A stretch of DNA of 26,215 nucleotides. It comes from Candidatus Segatella intestinihominis. Lineage in GTDB: Bacteria; Bacteroidota; Bacteroidia; Bacteroidales; Bacteroidaceae. The DNA lies in NCBI GenBank assembly GCA_900548535.1, contig URLG01000036.1, forward strand, positions 1-26,215, written 5' to 3'. The notes under the pieces were generated by a model. The model was not told the DNA's origin. It made no database searches and saw nothing but the letters and a program-made list of their open reading frames with translations. Positions 25,492 through 26,215 of this stretch are shown piece by piece (position 1 is the stretch's first letter; each line of letters begins with the position of its first letter). The position numbers and the translations under genes are program-made.

Positions 25492-25989
25492 ATGAGAGCA
25501 ACAGAACGTTATGAGAGGGCATGGAATGCCTTCCAGATTCATTTGAATCATAATCCAAAAGCCAGTTTGATTCCTTTTTTAAAGGAACGGCATGTAAACC
25601 ATCGCTCGATGCATAGATGGATGTCAGAGAAAGGTTATTCTGTTAGGTTAGCCAAACAGCAGATTCGTCTGCTTCAGGCCGAAGCCCGTAAGGAATGTTC
25701 CGAGGCAATAGCCAAGGACACTGGGATGATGTTCCTTCCCATGGAAATGCCATCCGATTCCGTCTGTCCAGAGAACTATCTCTCAAAGAACCGCCAGCAG
25801 GTAAAAATGCTCAAATGGGATGGCGACGGTTTCCTGCTGTACCAGAAGCGACTGGAGCGAGGAACCTTTGAATTACCATTCTTTGATCCCCAAAGCAAAC
25901 AATGCAAAATGCCTTACAAGACGCTATCTGCCATCATGAGCGGAATTTGCCTAAAAAGCATGAAATATAGAAAGAGGCTTAACTTATAG
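25492..25989 (+). CDS. IS66 TnpA-TnpB fusion, probably by internal deletion
   Basis: A 165-residue protein with two distinct parts. Residues 1-105 resemble the first IS66 gene of Bacteroidota: RYERAWNAFQIHLN, then the helix-turn-helix-like FLKERHVNHRSMHRWMSEKG and MMFLPMEMP at the end. From about 115, SKNRQQVKMLKWDGDGFLLY, QKRLERGTFELPFFD and LKSMKYRKRLNL match the C-terminal half of TnpB (IS66 Orf2). The TnpB N-terminal half, normally about 50 residues including the DMRKG-like segment, is missing. The reading frame stays open across the join. Either this copy is deleted and inactive, or it is a lineage with fused accessory proteins. The start at 25492 (MRATERYERAW) is set by the promoter. 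Confidence 0.78.
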   Translation: MRATERYERAWNAFQIHLNHNPKASLIPFLKERHVNHRSMHRWMSEKGYSVRLAKQQIRLLQAEARKECSEAIAKDTGMMFLPMEMPSDSVCPENYLSKNRQQVKMLKWDGDGFLLYQKRLERGTFELPFFDPQSKQCKMPYKTLSAIMSGICLKSMKYRKRLNL

Positions 25990-26055
25990 CTTTGCTATGC
26001 TGCATTTAACGTATTGTATATCAGCAAGATAATAAAAATAAATATCTAAAAACAC

Positions 26056-26086
26056 TTGCATATCTCGATATTTTTTCGTACCTTTG
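26056..26086 (+). promoter_or_regulatory. Promoter of the IS66 transposase gene
   Basis: TTG at 26056-26058, a 20-bp spacer and TACCTTTG at 26079-26086. Only four bases separate it from the ATG at 26091, so the transcript would be leaderless or nearly so. Confidence 0.7.
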
Positions 26087-26090
26087 CACT

Positions 26091-26215
26091 ATGAAAAAGG
26101 ACGAAATTATAGAACTTTTAAAGGAGCAACTAAGAGTTGCTAATGATACAGTGAGTTCGCTGACTGCACAGGTCAACGAACTCATTGAACGTATAAAGTC
26201 ATTAGAAGAACTACT
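26091..26215 (+). CDS. IS66 transposase (TnpC), N-terminal fragment
   Basis: The visible 41 residues are MKKDEIIELLKEQLRVANDT, SSLTAQVNELIERIKSLEEL, a heptad-rich helix identical in style to the leucine-zipper start of IS66 transposases. The zinc-finger and DDE catalytic domains lie beyond the window. The frame is open to the right edge. It follows the fused accessory gene by 101 bp and has its own promoter. Confidence 0.82.
   Translation, partial: MKKDEIIELLKEQLRVANDTVSSLTAQVNELIERIKSLEEL

Larger units (their letters stand above)
25411..26215 (+). mobile_element. IS66-family insertion sequence, left part
   Basis: The element contains the left inverted end, an accessory gene (25492-25989), and the start of the transposase gene (26091 onward). 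Both genes carry Bacteroidota-type promoters reading into the element. Typical IS66 elements have three genes in order tnpA, tnpB and tnpC. Here the first two appear joined into one 165-residue frame. It lies 187 bp from the WYL gene and marks the right border of the defence island in this window. Confidence 0.85.

Overview
The window looks like an accessory (defence-island) segment of a Bacteroidales chromosome, most likely Prevotella/Segatella-like. Three upstream regions carry the Bacteroidota promoter form TTG-N20-TAnnTTTG. The lipoprotein has a Cys-Ser-Ser-Asp-rich export signal, and several proteins belong to families I associate with Bacteroidales (the DUF6078-like protein, the compact IS66 layout). 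Assignment to a genus is inference.

Left edge (1-3450): the start of a small alpha/beta hydrolase, a DUF1016/YhcG-type PD-(D/E)xK nuclease with a 28-bp perfect palindrome in its coding sequence, and an intergenic stretch with two sets of short tandem repeats. Next come a HipB-like antitoxin with its own promoter, a decayed HipA toxin (N-domain remnant, then kinase-domain remnant) joined to an M23 peptidase tail, a surface-type lipoprotein, and an 81-residue Asp/Tyr/Cys-rich protein.

Core (3411-25224): about 21.8 kb in which every gene lies on the minus strand and which ends in a strong intrinsic terminator at 3446-3411. In transcription order it holds a WYL-domain regulator, a protein with adenine-methyltransferase motifs X and I, a 1319-residue helicase with an NPPY (Eco57I-type) methyltransferase domain, a DUF6078-like protein, and a Schlafen/AlbA_2 ATP-binding protein. 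Five tightly coupled genes follow: HNH nuclease, an unrecognised 862-residue protein, a 2132-residue DUF1998 helicase resembling DruE of Druantia, McrB GTPase and McrC nuclease. The junctions of the last five genes are a 16-bp overlap, a 20-bp gap, a 4-bp ATGA overlap and an 11-bp overlap, so they are probably one functional unit. A Druantia-type helicase joined to a complete McrBC pair plus an HNH nuclease is, as far as I know, not a described named system, and it is the main candidate for novelty here.

A working model (inference): the WYL protein governs the left-running transcript. The first module is a restriction-modification-like system whose methyltransferase motifs are split over two polypeptides. 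The second module combines a large DNA translocase (DruE-like), a GTP-driven restriction motor with its nuclease (McrBC), an HNH nuclease and a large accessory protein. Base composition shifts inside the island: McrBC and the C-terminal specificity part of the 1319-residue protein are visibly more AT-rich than the rest, suggesting exchange of modules.

Right edge (25411-26215): the left end of an IS66-family insertion sequence running off the window. Its first two accessory genes appear fused by an internal deletion, and the transposase gene begins at 26091. No tRNA, rRNA or CRISPR array was seen.
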